Positions 26,318 to 35,608 of a DNA stretch of 64,000 nt are shown here, piece by piece. Positions within the stretch are counted from its first letter, which is position 1. Each line of letters opens with the position of its first letter. The notes below the pieces were generated by a model. It did no database searches. It had not been told where the DNA came from and saw nothing but the letters and a program-made list of their open reading frames with translations. The position numbers and the translations under genes were made by a program. The DNA is taken from positions 7,501-71,500 of the forward strand of contig NZ_ATXN01000004.1 in the NCBI RefSeq assembly GCF_000421705.1, given 5' to 3'. This DNA is from Brevundimonas naejangsanensis DSM 23858. Its GTDB lineage: Bacteria; Pseudomonadota; Alphaproteobacteria; Caulobacterales; Caulobacteraceae.

Positions 26318-27538
26318 TCAGGCCGTGCGGCGCAGCGGCAGATCGCGCCCATAGCTGAGGCGCCGCCACAGCCACTCGAACGGCCCCATGGTGAACTTCG
26401 ACAGCCACAGCGGCGACCAGATCAGTTGCAGCGCCCAGACGCCGACGACGATGGCCCACTGCATCGGATAGTCGACCTGGCCGAACAGGCGCGGTCCCCA
26501 CGGCATGTAGAAGATCGTCGTCATGATCAGGGTCTGGGTCAGATAGTTGGTGAAGGCCATTCGTCCCACCGGCGCCAGCAGCTTGCGCAGCCAGCCCACG
26601 CCGCGCGTCGTCGCCAGGATCAGCACCGACGCATAGCCCAGGGTGATGATCAGCGGATAGGAACCGACCGCCATCGCCCAACCGCCGGTCGCCTCGACCT
26701 CGGCCCCAGCCTGAATCTCCAGCCATTCCAGCACGCCCAGCAGGGCCAGCACCACAGCCCCGCCCGCCATCAACAGTCCATAGACGCGCATCGACATCCG
26801 GCCGTGGAAGAACCCCGCCTTGAACAGGCCCAGCCCCAGCATCATCAGCGGAACCGTCGAAAACACATACATCAGCAGGCTCATGCCCTGGCTGATCGCC
26901 CACGCCTTCAGATTCTCCAGCGCTGCGCCGGCCCAGCCGCTCTGATAGGCGGCGATGGACGCGGCCACCGCTCCGTCAGAAGCCCCGCCGCTGCTCATCG
27001 CCTCGGGGAAATGCGCCGTCAGCAGCATCAGCCCGGCCTGCAGGGTCGCCAGGGCGACGGTCGCCCCCGCTCCGATCCAGATCAGCCGCCTGGCCGGCAT
27101 CGACCGCATCATCATCACAAACAGGCCCGACCAGGCGTAGAGCAACAGGATGTCGCCGTACCAGAAGGCCGCGCCGTGGATCAGGCCGAACAGGGCCAGG
27201 AACAGCAGGCGGCGACGCAGGACGCGCCCCTTCGCCTCATCGCCCCGCTCGCCGCCGACCAGGAAGATCGAGACGCCGAACAGCATGGAGAACAGGGTGA
27301 CGAATTTCTGGCGGAAGAAGACGGCGATGATCCATTGCGCCACGCCCGACGCATCCGGCCCCGCCGGAAAGGGCGACTGGCCGCTGGTCATCTCAATCGC
27401 CATCATCGGCAAGGCGAAGGCGGCCGCATTGACCGCCAGAATGCCCAGCACCGCGGCGCCGCGCAGCACGTCCAGCGTGACGATCCGCTGGTCCGCCGCC
27501 ACCGGCTTCGGCTGGGTCATCTCGACCTGGTCCCTCAT
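26318..27538 (-). CDS. DUF418 (YeiB-like) multi-pass membrane protein
   Basis: The 406-residue protein opens with RIVTLDVLRGAAVLGILAVN, the hallmark N-terminus of the YeiB/DUF418 group of acyltransferase-3-like membrane proteins. It continues with FRQKFVTLFSMLFGVSIFL and about ten predicted helices. The conserved C-terminal DUF418 block is visible as GRMAFTNYLTQTLIMTTIFY (GRMAFTNYLTQTLI) with a WSPLWLSKFTMGPFEWLWR ending. Members are thought to be transporters or membrane acyltransferases, but no activity is established. ATG 27538 is used; an ATG six codons later is also possible. It lies upstream of hisS on the same strand with a 57-base gap. Confidence 0.85.
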   Translation of the reverse strand: MRDQVEMTQPKPVAADQRIVTLDVLRGAAVLGILAVNAAAFALPMMAIEMTSGQSPFPAGPDASGVAQWIIAVFFRQKFVTLFSMLFGVSIFLVGGERGDEAKGRVLRRRLLFLALFGLIHGAAFWYGDILLLYAWSGLFVMMMRSMPARRLIWIGAGATVALATLQAGLMLLTAHFPEAMSSGGASDGAVAASIAAYQSGWAGAALENLKAWAISQGMSLLMYVFSTVPLMMLGLGLFKAGFFHGRMSMRVYGLLMAGGAVVLALLGVLEWLEIQAGAEVEATGGWAMAVGSYPLIITLGYASVLILATTRGVGWLRKLLAPVGRMAFTNYLTQTLIMTTIFYMPWGPRLFGQVDYPMQWAIVVGVWALQLIWSPLWLSKFTMGPFEWLWRRLSYGRDLPLRRTA

Positions 27539-27600
27539 GCTCGCCCCTATCCCTGCGTGAAGAGTTCGAGGCTTAGGCGGGACCGCCGCCGCAGTTCACG

Positions 27601-28167
27601 TTAAATTCCGGTAACGTCCCGCTCCTGCAGCACGCCCATGCGGTTCTTGACGACAGGCGCCGGGACAAAACCCAGCCAGGCGACGCACAGGCCGCCCCAC
27701 AGCGCATAGCTGACGCCCACCATGACGGCCAAAGGCAGTCCCGCCACGCCATAGATCAACAGCGCCGTCTCGATCGCCCCCAACCCCTGAACCAGGCTCT
27801 GCGACGCAGCGCCCGCCAGGGTCGCCATGATCACAGCCATGATCGCCTGCATCGCCGCCGCCAGCAGGCCGCCGAACACGGTGAAGCGGCAGACCACCCC
27901 CAACCGCGTCGATGGACGGCCCGTCCTGGCGTGGCTGTTCAGCAGCAGCCACAGCCCGACCGGCGCCGCGATCAGTCCGACCGCCAGCATCACCAGCCGC
28001 CAGTCCGTGTCTACGCCCGACCACCAGTTCTCGGGCGGCCAGATGAACAGGGTCAGGATCGCCGGAGGCCAGGCCGCCGCCGCCAGGGCGGCCGGAACCA
28101 GGGCGCCCGCGCCGCGCCGCGGCGCCACGCGCTTCAGGCCCGGCAGGGAGGGAAGGGCGCCGGCCAT
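27601..28167 (-). CDS. Unknown multi-pass membrane protein coupled to hbd
   Basis: I do not recognise this 188-residue protein. A basic N-terminus (LKRVAPRRGAG) precedes about four or five hydrophobic segments, roughly residues 24-45, 58-78, 92-122, 128-150 and 152-172. The last loops contain YALWGGLCVAWLGFVP. Its ATG overlaps the hbd stop (ATGA), indicating translational coupling to a 3-hydroxyacyl-CoA dehydrogenase. A link to acyl-CoA metabolism is only positional. An overlapping longer ORF in another frame (27596-28249) was judged a shadow because it lacks hydrophobic periodicity. Confidence 0.7.
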   Translation of the reverse strand: MAGALPSLPGLKRVAPRRGAGALVPAALAAAAWPPAILTLFIWPPENWWSGVDTDWRLVMLAVGLIAAPVGLWLLLNSHARTGRPSTRLGVVCRFTVFGGLLAAAMQAIMAVIMATLAGAASQSLVQGLGAIETALLIYGVAGLPLAVMVGVSYALWGGLCVAWLGFVPAPVVKNRMGVLQERDVTGI

Positions 28168-29045
28168 CAGCGGGTCGGAACCGGCGTCTCGCCGGAATAG
28201 TCGTAGAAGCCGCGCCCGCTCTTCTTGCCCAGCCAGCCGGCCTCGACATATTTCACCAGCAGCGGACAGGGCCGGTATTTGCTGTCGGCCAGCCCTTCGT
28301 ACAGCACGTTCATGATGGCCAGGGCCACGTCCAGCCCCATGAAGTCCGCCAGCTCCAGCGGCCCCATCGGGTGGTTGGCGCCCAGCTTCAGCGCCTTGTC
28401 GATCGAGGCCACGTCGCCGACGCCCTCGTACAGCACATAGACCGCCTCATTCATCATCGGCACCAGGATGCGGTTGACGATGAAGGCCGGAAAGTCCTCG
28501 GACTCGGTCGTGATCTTGCCGAGGCTCTCGGCGAAGGCGACCGCCGTCTCGAAGGTCGAGGCCGAGGTGGCGATGCCGCGCACCAGTTCGACCAGCTTCA
28601 TCGTCGGCGCCGGCTTCATGAAGTGCAGGCCGATGAAACGCTCGGGCCGATCCGTCACCGAGGCCAGGCGGGTGATGGAGATCGACGAGGTATTGGACGC
28701 CAGCAGCGTATCCGGACCCAGCAGCGGCGTCAGCTCGGTGAAGACGCCCTTCTTGACGGCCTCTTCCTCGGACGCGGCCTCGATGACCAGATCGGCCTTG
28801 GCCGCCTCGGCCAGGGTCGCCACGGCGCTGATGCGCTGAAGGGCGGCCTGGGCCTCCGCCTCGGTCGACAGGCCGCGCGTCGCGCGCCGCGCCAGGCTGG
28901 CCGCGATCTCGCCCAAGGCCAGAGTCACCCGGCCCGGTGCAATGTCGTACAGCTTCACCTCATAGCCGCCGGCGGCCACCACCTGAGCGATGCCCGAACC
29001 CATTTGCCCGGCGCCGATGACGGCGACTGTCCTGATGGTAGTCAT
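28167..29045 (-). CDS. 3-hydroxybutyryl-CoA dehydrogenase
   Basis: This 292-residue enzyme interconverts 3-hydroxybutyryl-CoA and acetoacetyl-CoA using NAD(P). The N-terminal Rossmann motif is VAVIGAGQMGSGIAQV, the CoA/NAD segment reads LASNTSSISITRLA, and the catalytic histidine-glutamate pair lies in FIGLHFMKPAPTMKLVELVRG (GLHFMKPAPTMKLVE). The C-terminal domain has GANHPMGPLELADFMGLDV and ends YDYSGETPVPTR. Its length fits stand-alone HbdA/PaaH rather than the FadB fusion. It is followed by the coupled membrane protein; with PhaZ elsewhere in the window it hints at C4 acyl or polyhydroxybutyrate metabolism. Confidence 0.93.
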   Translation of the reverse strand: MTTIRTVAVIGAGQMGSGIAQVVAAGGYEVKLYDIAPGRVTLALGEIAASLARRATRGLSTEAEAQAALQRISAVATLAEAAKADLVIEAASEEEAVKKGVFTELTPLLGPDTLLASNTSSISITRLASVTDRPERFIGLHFMKPAPTMKLVELVRGIATSASTFETAVAFAESLGKITTESEDFPAFIVNRILVPMMNEAVYVLYEGVGDVASIDKALKLGANHPMGPLELADFMGLDVALAIMNVLYEGLADSKYRPCPLLVKYVEAGWLGKKSGRGFYDYSGETPVPTR

Positions 29046-29194
29046 GAATTACGCATTGTATACGGTCCGCCAGTGACCTGTCGTCGGCACCTTAGGAGCC
29101 CGTTCGCGCCGCGCAAGGGCGGAAATGGGCGCCGGACGCCGAATCCCCGTTCCCGTGGCCCCGGTTCAACGACGTCCCCGCCTCAACTTCAGCC

Positions 29195-29500
29195 TCAGCC
29201 CAGCGACATGATCAGCATCGGCGCGACCGTCCGGTTGAACAACACGCTCAGGAACTGCAACGCCAGCAGGGCGATGATCGGCGTGATGTCGATGCCGCCC
29301 AGCGGCGGCACCACCCGCTGGATCGGCCCCAGGATCGGACGCGTCACCGTATCCAGCACATAGGCGATCTGGCCGACGAGGCGGTTGCGCGGATTGACCA
29401 CGTCGAAGGCGAACAGCCAGCTCAGGATCGCCGAGGCGATGATGCACCAGATCATCAGGGTGACGACGGCGTTCACCAGCCAGACAAGGGCGAAACCCAT
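29195..29500 (-). CDS. YggT family membrane protein
   Basis: The 101-residue protein has two hydrophobic segments (about residues 5-30 and 70-95). Between them is the YggT signature IASAILSWLFAFDVVNPRNRLVGQ (SWLFAFDVVNPRNRL) and LDTVTRPILGPIQRVVPPLGGIDITP (TRPILGPIQRVVPPLGGID). An AGGAG site lies 7 bases before the ATG. YggT proteins are small inner-membrane proteins linked to osmotic or cation homeostasis and to envelope/cell division loci; the biochemical role is unresolved. Confidence 0.92.
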   Translation of the reverse strand: MGFALVWLVNAVVTLMIWCIIASAILSWLFAFDVVNPRNRLVGQIAYVLDTVTRPILGPIQRVVPPLGGIDITPIIALLALQFLSVLFNRTVAPMLIMSLG

Positions 29501-29573
29501 GAGAAACTCCTGCTACGTTCACGCCGCTTCTAGCGGCCCGGCCGCCGATCGCCAAGGATTCGTGCGCGGCCCG

Positions 29574-29602
29574 TTGACACGCCCCCCTGGACGCTTCTAT
29601 GT
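29574..29602 (+). promoter_or_regulatory. Probable promoter of tRNA-Ala
   Basis: TTGACA (29574-29579) is followed after 17 bases by CTATGT (29597-29602), about 20 bases before the mature tRNA start. The -35 box is perfect; the -10 box is weak. Confidence 0.5.
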
Positions 29603-29622
29603 CCCGCGCCTGCCTGTCGGTC

Positions 29623-29698
<76 letters not shown>

Positions 29699-29802
29699 GG
29701 CACCGACCCAATGGATGGCGAATATAGCCGACGCCCAGTGGTTGACGGCGCTGCGGCAACCCAGTGGAAAACCGGGCGTTCTTCATGGCCATAGGACGCG
29801 CC

Positions 29803-30045
29803 ATGACCTTTACCCAGCTCGACCCGCCTCTTCCGATCCACGTTCAGGACAAGGGGGCCGGCTACGCCTTCGCCGTTATCGATTATGGCCAGGAGCATAA
29901 TCTGATCTGGGTCACCGCCATCAATGAGAGCGGCGAGATTTGGTGTGCGCCCAACCCAAAGGTCAGGATGATGGCCAACTGGACCATGGGACGTCGCAAG
30001 CCCGAAACCGCCGGCTCGAACTGCGCACCTGGCGGCCAGGGTTAG
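29803..30045 (+). CDS. Small protein of unknown function
   Basis: An 80-residue product begins [20 protein letters not shown] and continues with a compact mixed alpha/beta-looking sequence ([20 protein letters not shown], then [20 protein letters not shown]). In-frame starts also exist at 29764 (GTG) and 29785; 29803 is preferred because AGGA precedes it and the recognisable fold starts there. The codon usage matches its neighbours and the composition is not that of a shadow frame. It lies just after the tRNA and its stop overlaps the convergent epimerase stop. I have a weak impression of similar small proteins in Caulobacterales and their phages but cannot verify it. Confidence 0.65.
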   Translation: MTFTQLDPPLPIHVQDKGAGYAFAVIDYGQEHNLIWVTAINESGEIWCAPNPKVRMMANWTMGRRKPETAGSNCAPGGQG

Positions 30046-31061
30046 TTTTCGCGGTAGAAGTTGCAGTACCAGTCGACGAAGCGGGCGACGCCCTCCTCCA
30101 CCGGGGTCGAGGGGGTATAGTCGAGGGCGGCCAGGGTGTCGGTCACGTCCGCCTCGGTGTCGGCCACGTCGCCGTCCTGCATGGGCATAAGGTTCAGCTT
30201 GGCCTTGCGGCCCAGCTTGGTCTCTAGAACCTCGATATAGCGCATCAGCGGCACCGGGCGGCCCGCGCCCAGGTTCAGGATGCGCCAGGGAGCGACGCCG
30301 CTGGTGGCCGGGTTGGGCGCGGTCGCGTCCCATGTCTGGTCGATGGCGGCCGGACGGTCGAGGGCGGCCACCACGCTGGTGACAATGTCGTCGACATAGG
30401 TGAAGTCGCGGCTCATCCGCCCCTCGCCATAGACGTCAATCGGCTCGTCTTTCAGGATAGCGCGGGTGAATTTGAACAGGGCCATGTCCGGCCGCCCCCA
30501 AGGGCCATAGACGGTGAAGAACCGCAGCCCCGTCGCCGGAAAGCCGAACAGGTGGGCGTAGGAATGGGCCATGGCCTCATTGGCCAGCTTGGTCGCCGCA
30601 TAGACGGTCAGCGGATGATCCGCGGGCTGTCGCACCGAGAAGGGCAGGGCGCGGTTGGCGCCGAACACCGAACTGGTCGAGGCGAAGACCAGATTGGCGG
30701 CCCCGACCGCGCGGCAACCTTCTAGAATGCTGAGGAAGCCGACGACGTTGGAATCGACATAGGTCTCGGGCGCTTCCAAGCTGTAGCGGACGCCCGCCTG
30801 GGCGGCGAGATGGACCACCCGGCGCGGCTGGTGCTCGGCGAACAGGGCGGCGACGCCGTCGCGGTCGGCCAGATCCAGCGTGTGATGGCGGTAGTGCGAA
30901 TAGGCCTGAAGCTGGGCCAGCCGGGCCTGCTTCAGCGTCGGGTCATAATAGGCGTTGAGGTTGTCCAGCCCGATAACGCGTTCGCCCCGCTCCAGCAGAC
31001 GCCGGGCGGTATGGAAGCCGATGAAGCCGGCGGAGCCGGTGACCAGGACGGGATCGCTCAT
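30042..31061 (-). CDS. UDP-glucuronate 4-epimerase-like NAD-dependent epimerase
   Basis: This 339-residue extended short-chain dehydrogenase probably epimerises a UDP-sugar for surface polysaccharide synthesis. It has the Rossmann motif [20 protein letters not shown] (TGSAGFIG), followed by [18 protein letters not shown], a segment typical of UDP-glucuronate 4-epimerases (LpsL/Cap1J). The catalytic set is the Ser/Thr region in [14 protein letters not shown], and Tyr and Lys in YAATK. The C-terminal [17 protein letters not shown] binds the nucleotide sugar. No other polysaccharide genes adjoin it. Its last four bases overlap the end of the convergent small ORF. Confidence 0.9.
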   Translation of the reverse strand: MSDPVLVTGSAGFIGFHTARRLLERGERVIGLDNLNAYYDPTLKQARLAQLQAYSHYRHHTLDLADRDGVAALFAEHQPRRVVHLAAQAGVRYSLEAPETYVDSNVVGFLSILEGCRAVGAANLVFASTSSVFGANRALPFSVRQPADHPLTVYAATKLANEAMAHSYAHLFGFPATGLRFFTVYGPWGRPDMALFKFTRAILKDEPIDVYGEGRMSRDFTYVDDIVTSVVAALDRPAAIDQTWDATAPNPATSGVAPWRILNLGAGRPVPLMRYIEVLETKLGRKAKLNLMPMQDGDVADTEADVTDTLAALDYTPSTPVEEGVARFVDWYCNFYREN

Positions 31062-31109
31062 GATCGGCTGCGATAAACGGTCGCGCGGTCGGACGCCAGC
31101 GTCGGCGCC

Positions 31110-33008
31110 TTAAGGCAGCGCTTCAGCCACGGCGGGCGCGGGAGCCAGAAGCTGGGCCGAAACATTCAGTCCTACGCCTGCGATCATGCAAGCCGCGGCT
31201 GCGAACAGCATCAGACGCGCCCTTCTTGTCTCCGGCGCCAAAGGCCGGGCGAACAGCAGGACCAACAGGGCGACCAGGGCCAGGGCGCCCGGCAGGTCCA
31301 TCCCCACGCCCAGGAAGACGAAGTGGCCGATCCCCGCCAGCCAGGCCCCGCCCAGCACTGTCGTGACCGCCGGCGGCAGGAGGCCGAGCGGCCGCGTCAG
31401 ACTGGGGTCGATCATCGCCGCCAGCGCCGCCGCCGTCGCCGCTAGCAACACCGGCCAGACGAACAGCAGGGCCGCCTCGGGCGCCGCCCCCTGCAGGGCG
31501 CAGCCAAAGACGAAGACCAGAGCGATGAGACCCAGCCAGCCGCCCCAGGCCGACCGCTCGTCCTGGGGCCGTTCTTGGCCCGGCCATAGCGACAGGCCGA
31601 CCGCGACGACGCCCAGCCCCAGCAGCACGGGGCTGAACCCGCCGATGATCAGGACCACGGCGGTCAAGACGGCGAGCGCCCCGCCCGTCACGCGCGGCCG
31701 CGTCCGGCGCGCGCCTGTCAGAAGAAGCAGCGCTAGAGCGACAATCGCCAAGACCGCCCCCGCCTCCATCCACGGCAGGCGGCGCAGCAGGGTGTAATAG
31801 ACGTCGGGCGAGGCGGCGCGGCTCGACATCGGCCCGGCGAGCAGGCGCGTCGCCTGCAGCAGGATGACGCCGCCGGTCAGGAACCACAGCCCGTCCAGCG
31901 CGCCCAAACCGACCTGCTTCGCCGTCAGCCCTGCGCCTCGCCGCGCCCGCCAGGCCGCAAAACCGCCCAAGGCCGCAGCAAGAGCCAGCAAGACCCAGCC
32001 CGTCGCCTGCTTATGTGCGATCATCCAGCGGCCGAAGACGTCGGCATAGACCAGGTTCTCGCCCTTGGACGGCAGGCTGGACGCGCGCAGCAAGGCGTCG
32101 GCCGCCTCCAGCGCCTGAGAACCGAGGTGCTGCACCGCGCCCTGATCGAGATTGGCGGGCGTGGCGTTTGCGGCGTGATACTGGTCAGGGCGGCCGATGA
32201 AGGCCAGGTTCAGCCCGCCGATCCCCCGGTCCTTGGGCACGGTGAAGTCGGTGCCGTTGGGCATCCGCTCATACATGAAGGCGGCGATGGAGGTGGCGGT
32301 GGTCCCCCCGTCGGCTTTCGCCGCCGCACGGCGGAACAGTTGGACCGTCGGCCCCGCCTCGCGCCCGGTCTCGAACATGGCGGCGCGGCCGCCGCCGCCT
32401 CGCGCCTCAAGATTGACCACCGCCCCGATGCGATCACGCAAGGGATGGCCGCCGAAGAAGACCCGCGCCCCGTCCAGGCCCAGTTCCTCCGCATCGGTCA
32501 GCAGGACGACGAGGTCGCGCTCGGCCGGGCCGCGCGCCTGGATCGCCCGCACCGCCTCCAGAATGGCGGAGACCCCGGCCGAATCGTCGGCCGCGCCGGG
32601 CGAGCCGACCACAGTGTCGTAATGGGCCATCAGCATGACGGCGGGCTGCTCGCGATCCTTGCCCGGCAGGACGCCGATCAGATTGACCGCCTGATTGTCC
32701 GCCGCACCGGGATCGCCGCCTGCGCGCTCCAGCCGCTTGACCGAGGCGGGCGACAGCGGTCCCGCCTGCTCGCTGACCTGAAGCCCCAGCTGCGTCAGGC
32801 GGTCGTTCAGATAGGCGCGGACCCGCGCATGTTCCGGCGAGCCGACCGGGTGCGGGGCGCGGGCGATCTGTTGGATGTCGATCATCGCCCGCCCGGCCGA
32901 GAAGGCGACGGCGGGCGCGTCCGCCGGTCGGGGCTTCGGCGTCTGAGTGGTCCACACCGCCAGCAAGAAGGCGAGCGTCAGCGATCCGAACAGCAGGGCC
33001 AGCCGCAT
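31110..33008 (-). CDS. M28-family zinc aminopeptidase with a C-terminal membrane domain
   Basis: The 632-residue protein has an N-terminal signal anchor (residues 1-20), then an M28 peptidase domain to about residue 320. Zinc ligands are seen in MAHYDTVV, GAADDSAGV, LTDAEELGLDGARVF and RPDQYHAANATPANLDQGAVQHLG (DQYHAANATPANLDQG). The second half holds some eight to nine hydrophobic helices. This resembles the architecture of ER-type aminopeptidases of the Fxna/ERMP1 group, here in a bacterial envelope. It lies 48 bases upstream of the epimerase on the same strand. Substrates are unknown. Confidence 0.88.
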   Translation of the reverse strand: MRLALLFGSLTLAFLLAVWTTQTPKPRPADAPAVAFSAGRAMIDIQQIARAPHPVGSPEHARVRAYLNDRLTQLGLQVSEQAGPLSPASVKRLERAGGDPGAADNQAVNLIGVLPGKDREQPAVMLMAHYDTVVGSPGAADDSAGVSAILEAVRAIQARGPAERDLVVLLTDAEELGLDGARVFFGGHPLRDRIGAVVNLEARGGGGRAAMFETGREAGPTVQLFRRAAAKADGGTTATSIAAFMYERMPNGTDFTVPKDRGIGGLNLAFIGRPDQYHAANATPANLDQGAVQHLGSQALEAADALLRASSLPSKGENLVYADVFGRWMIAHKQATGWVLLALAAALGGFAAWRARRGAGLTAKQVGLGALDGLWFLTGGVILLQATRLLAGPMSSRAASPDVYYTLLRRLPWMEAGAVLAIVALALLLLTGARRTRPRVTGGALAVLTAVVLIIGGFSPVLLGLGVVAVGLSLWPGQERPQDERSAWGGWLGLIALVFVFGCALQGAAPEAALLFVWPVLLAATAAALAAMIDPSLTRPLGLLPPAVTTVLGGAWLAGIGHFVFLGVGMDLPGALALVALLVLLFARPLAPETRRARLMLFAAAACMIAGVGLNVSAQLLAPAPAVAEALP

Positions 33009-33063
33009 GAGAGATCCTCCCCGATCCGAGCGGCAGTAGGACCAAGCGAACGCCGGATGGCAA

Positions 33064-33097
33064 GAGGGCGGCGACGGGTCTCCCCGCCGCCGCCCTC
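33064..33097 (-). terminator. Probable terminator after the TonB-dependent receptor
   Basis: GAGGGCGGCG (33064-33073) and CGCCGCCCTC (33088-33097) form a perfect 10-bp stem about 25 bases after the receptor stop. The T-tract on the minus strand is weak (TTGCC), so this may be a partial or processing structure. Confidence 0.5.
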
Positions 33098-33120
33098 AAG
33101 TTTGGTCAGCCGGTGAAGGC

Positions 33121-35367
33121 TTAGAAGCGCTTCGACAGCTCCACGCCGTACATGCGCGGCTCGTTGACGAAGGCCGTCAGGTTGTTGAAGTCGATGGCGC
33201 CGATGACATTGGCCTCGTCCGTGATGTTGCGGACATAGACGGCCGCCTCCAGACCCCGGTTCAGGTCGCGCCAGCCTGCGCGCAGGCCGCCTTCGAAGTT
33301 GGCAGCCTGACGGAACTCGACCGCCTCATAGAGGAAGAGGTTGAAGTCCTTCTGCATCACCCAGTCGGTCGAGGCGAACAGTTCCTGATCGTCGCCGATC
33401 GGGCGGACGTAGGACAGGGTCAGGTTGGCCGAATACTCCGGCGCCTGCGGGAAGGGATTGCCGTCGATGTTGGCGCGATCCGTGCCGCCGACATTCACCA
33501 TGGGGTCGGTGATGGTGCACAGGTGGTTGCCGCAGATGGCGACCAGCAGGTCCTTGTCCTTGATCTCGGTGTGGTTCCACGCCACGCCGCCCGCCAGGGT
33601 GAAGCCCGCGCCCAGATAGACGTCGCCGTCGATCTCCAGACCGTACCCCTGACCCTTGTCGGCGTTGATCAGGCGGTTGGAATTGTCGATGCCGCCGATG
33701 GCCGTGAACTGCATGTCCTTGACGTCATACAGATAGGCCGTGGCGTTCAGACGGGCGCGGCCGTCCCACAGGCGGGCCTTGAAGCCGGTCTCATAGGACA
33801 TGACCGTTTCCGAATCCGCCGTGGTCAGCACCGGCAGGTTGCGGCCCTGGATCGACGGACCGCGATAGCCGCTGGCCACGCGGGCGAACAGGTTCAGGCT
33901 GTCGTTGACCTCATACAGGGCGCTGACGTCCCAGCTGACCTGCTCGTCGCCGACCGAGACCTGGCCTTCTGCATTGGCGGGCGTGCCGACCACGATGCGG
34001 CCGTGATAGTCGCGGCTGTCGTCGGTATAGCGCAGGCCGCCGGTCAGCTTCAGAGCGTCCGTGACCTGATAGTTGGCCTGACCGAAGACCGACCAGGAGT
34101 CCGACTTCTGCACGATGTCGGTGACCTTGGTCGGCATGATCCCGCCGACGCCGTCGAACGTGCCCGACACCAGGTTGATGCGCTCGTCCCAATAGAAGGC
34201 GCCGACCTGCCAGCCCAGACGGCCCGCGCCGTTCGAGGTCAGGCGCAGCTCATAGGTATTCTGCAGCAGGTCGCTGGACAGGGTGCCCGACTCGACCGGG
34301 AACGGGGTCTTGTAACCCGCGCCCGCCGGGGCGCCGGCCGAGACGCCGCCGTCGATGTCGCCGTCGCCCTGGGACCAGCCCTGGAAGGAGCCGACCACGC
34401 CGGTCAGGGTCGCCGGGCCGAAATCATAGGCGACCTGCAGCGACTGGGAGGTGGTCTGCTGCTTCTGGAAGTTGTTGCGGCCGCCGTCATACCAGACCGT
34501 CTCGCGGTCGAAGTTGTCGTTCAGCTTGTTCGAGCCCTTGGTCAGGACGTTGGCGCGGTTCATCGTGCCGGTGCCCACATAGTCGCGCGCCTGCAGGGTC
34601 AGCAGGGTCGACAGGCGGTCGGTCGGGGTCCAGGCGACATGGATGCGGCCCGCCACATCGTCGAAATTGCCCAGGTCCTTGCCGTCCTTCTTGGCGAAGG
34701 GGGCGTCATAGGCGTTGTTGATATAGTCGTCGCGGTGGTTCCACAGGGCCGCGACGCGGACCGACAGCGTATCCGAGGCCGGCAGGGTCACAGCCGCCTC
34801 GGCCCGGGTCGAGCCGTAGTTGCCGTAGGTGATCGAGCCGAAGCCGGTGAAATCATCGCCCGGCTTGGTGGTGTCGATCTTGATCACGCCCGCCGGGGTG
34901 TTGCGGCCGAACAGGGTGCCCTGCGGTCCGCGCAGCACTTCCAGCTGCTTCACGTCGAACAGGGGGAAGCCCTTCAGGTAGACGCTTTCCAGAACCAGTT
35001 CGTCCATCACCATCGACACCGGCTGAGAGGCGGTGAAGTCGAAGTCCACATTGCCCAGGCCGCGGATATAGAAGCGCGGGGCGTAGCGGCCGTTGGAGCT
35101 TTCGACCTGCAGGCTGGGCACCCGGCCCGACAGTTGCAGGATGTCGCCGCCGCCGGCGTTCACGGCGTTCAGCGTCTCGGTGTTCATGGCGGTGACGGCG
35201 AAGGGCACGTCGCGGATGCTTTCGCTACGGCGCTGGGCGGTGACGACGATGTCGCCGACAGCGGCGGCCTGCTCAGCCTGAGCATCGGACGATTGGGCCA
35301 AAGCTGGTGTGGAAAGCAGCAGAGCCAGGCCGCTGGCGGAGGCGGCGAGAACTGAGAGACGCGTCAT
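33121..35367 (-). CDS. TonB-dependent outer-membrane receptor
   Basis: The 748-residue protein has a signal peptide ending near ALAQSSD. A mature N-terminus follows with a TonB-box-like DIVVTAQRRSESIRDVPFAV segment, then a plug domain (LSGRVPSLQVESSNGRYAPRFYIRGLG, here as VPSLQVESSNG and PRFYIRGLG, plus LRGPQGTLFGRNTPAGVIKI). The remainder is a long beta-barrel ending in GVELSKRF with the terminal aromatic residue needed for outer-membrane insertion. The plug resembles the large Caulobacterales/Sphingomonadales group of receptors with unknown ligands. It is divergent from a Tat-exported 5'-nucleotidase-like phosphatase, which may act on imported or released substrates. Confidence 0.93.
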   Translation of the reverse strand: MTRLSVLAASASGLALLLSTPALAQSSDAQAEQAAAVGDIVVTAQRRSESIRDVPFAVTAMNTETLNAVNAGGGDILQLSGRVPSLQVESSNGRYAPRFYIRGLGNVDFDFTASQPVSMVMDELVLESVYLKGFPLFDVKQLEVLRGPQGTLFGRNTPAGVIKIDTTKPGDDFTGFGSITYGNYGSTRAEAAVTLPASDTLSVRVAALWNHRDDYINNAYDAPFAKKDGKDLGNFDDVAGRIHVAWTPTDRLSTLLTLQARDYVGTGTMNRANVLTKGSNKLNDNFDRETVWYDGGRNNFQKQQTTSQSLQVAYDFGPATLTGVVGSFQGWSQGDGDIDGGVSAGAPAGAGYKTPFPVESGTLSSDLLQNTYELRLTSNGAGRLGWQVGAFYWDERINLVSGTFDGVGGIMPTKVTDIVQKSDSWSVFGQANYQVTDALKLTGGLRYTDDSRDYHGRIVVGTPANAEGQVSVGDEQVSWDVSALYEVNDSLNLFARVASGYRGPSIQGRNLPVLTTADSETVMSYETGFKARLWDGRARLNATAYLYDVKDMQFTAIGGIDNSNRLINADKGQGYGLEIDGDVYLGAGFTLAGGVAWNHTEIKDKDLLVAICGNHLCTITDPMVNVGGTDRANIDGNPFPQAPEYSANLTLSYVRPIGDDQELFASTDWVMQKDFNLFLYEAVEFRQAANFEGGLRAGWRDLNRGLEAAVYVRNITDEANVIGAIDFNNLTAFVNEPRMYGVELSKRF

Positions 35368-35608
35368 CGAGATATCCCCTTCTTGATGATCTTGGGCGGG
35401 TTAATTCGCCGCAGCCCCTAGGCCCGAAGCCCAACTGTTTCCAGCCCAGAAGCGCCGCCCCGCATGAACCTTTCGCGACAGAGCCACAGGCCAAAGGAAA
35501 CCGGCGTTCGATTCATTCCCGACCAGGTTGCGACATTGTGCGCCGCAGCAGGACATGCAAAGCAGATCGGCTGCGCCCGAACCTCGCTGAACGCCGCAGG
35601 AGACGCTC

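Noticed and set aside
24821..27604. Very long plus-strand ORF (927 codons) opposite hisS and the DUF418 gene
   Set aside because: It is antisense to two well-recognised genes, is rich in Arg, His, Gln and Ala as expected of a GC-rich shadow frame, and shows no domain.
27596..28249. 217-codon ORF overlapping the unknown membrane protein in another frame
   Set aside because: Arg/Gly/Pro-rich shadow composition, whereas the overlapping 27601-28167 frame has membrane-helix periodicity and an ATGA junction with hbd.
33523..35355. 610-codon plus-strand ORF inside the TonB-dependent receptor gene
   Set aside because: Antisense shadow with Val/Gly/Asp-rich composition and no recognisable motif; the minus-strand receptor accounts for the region.
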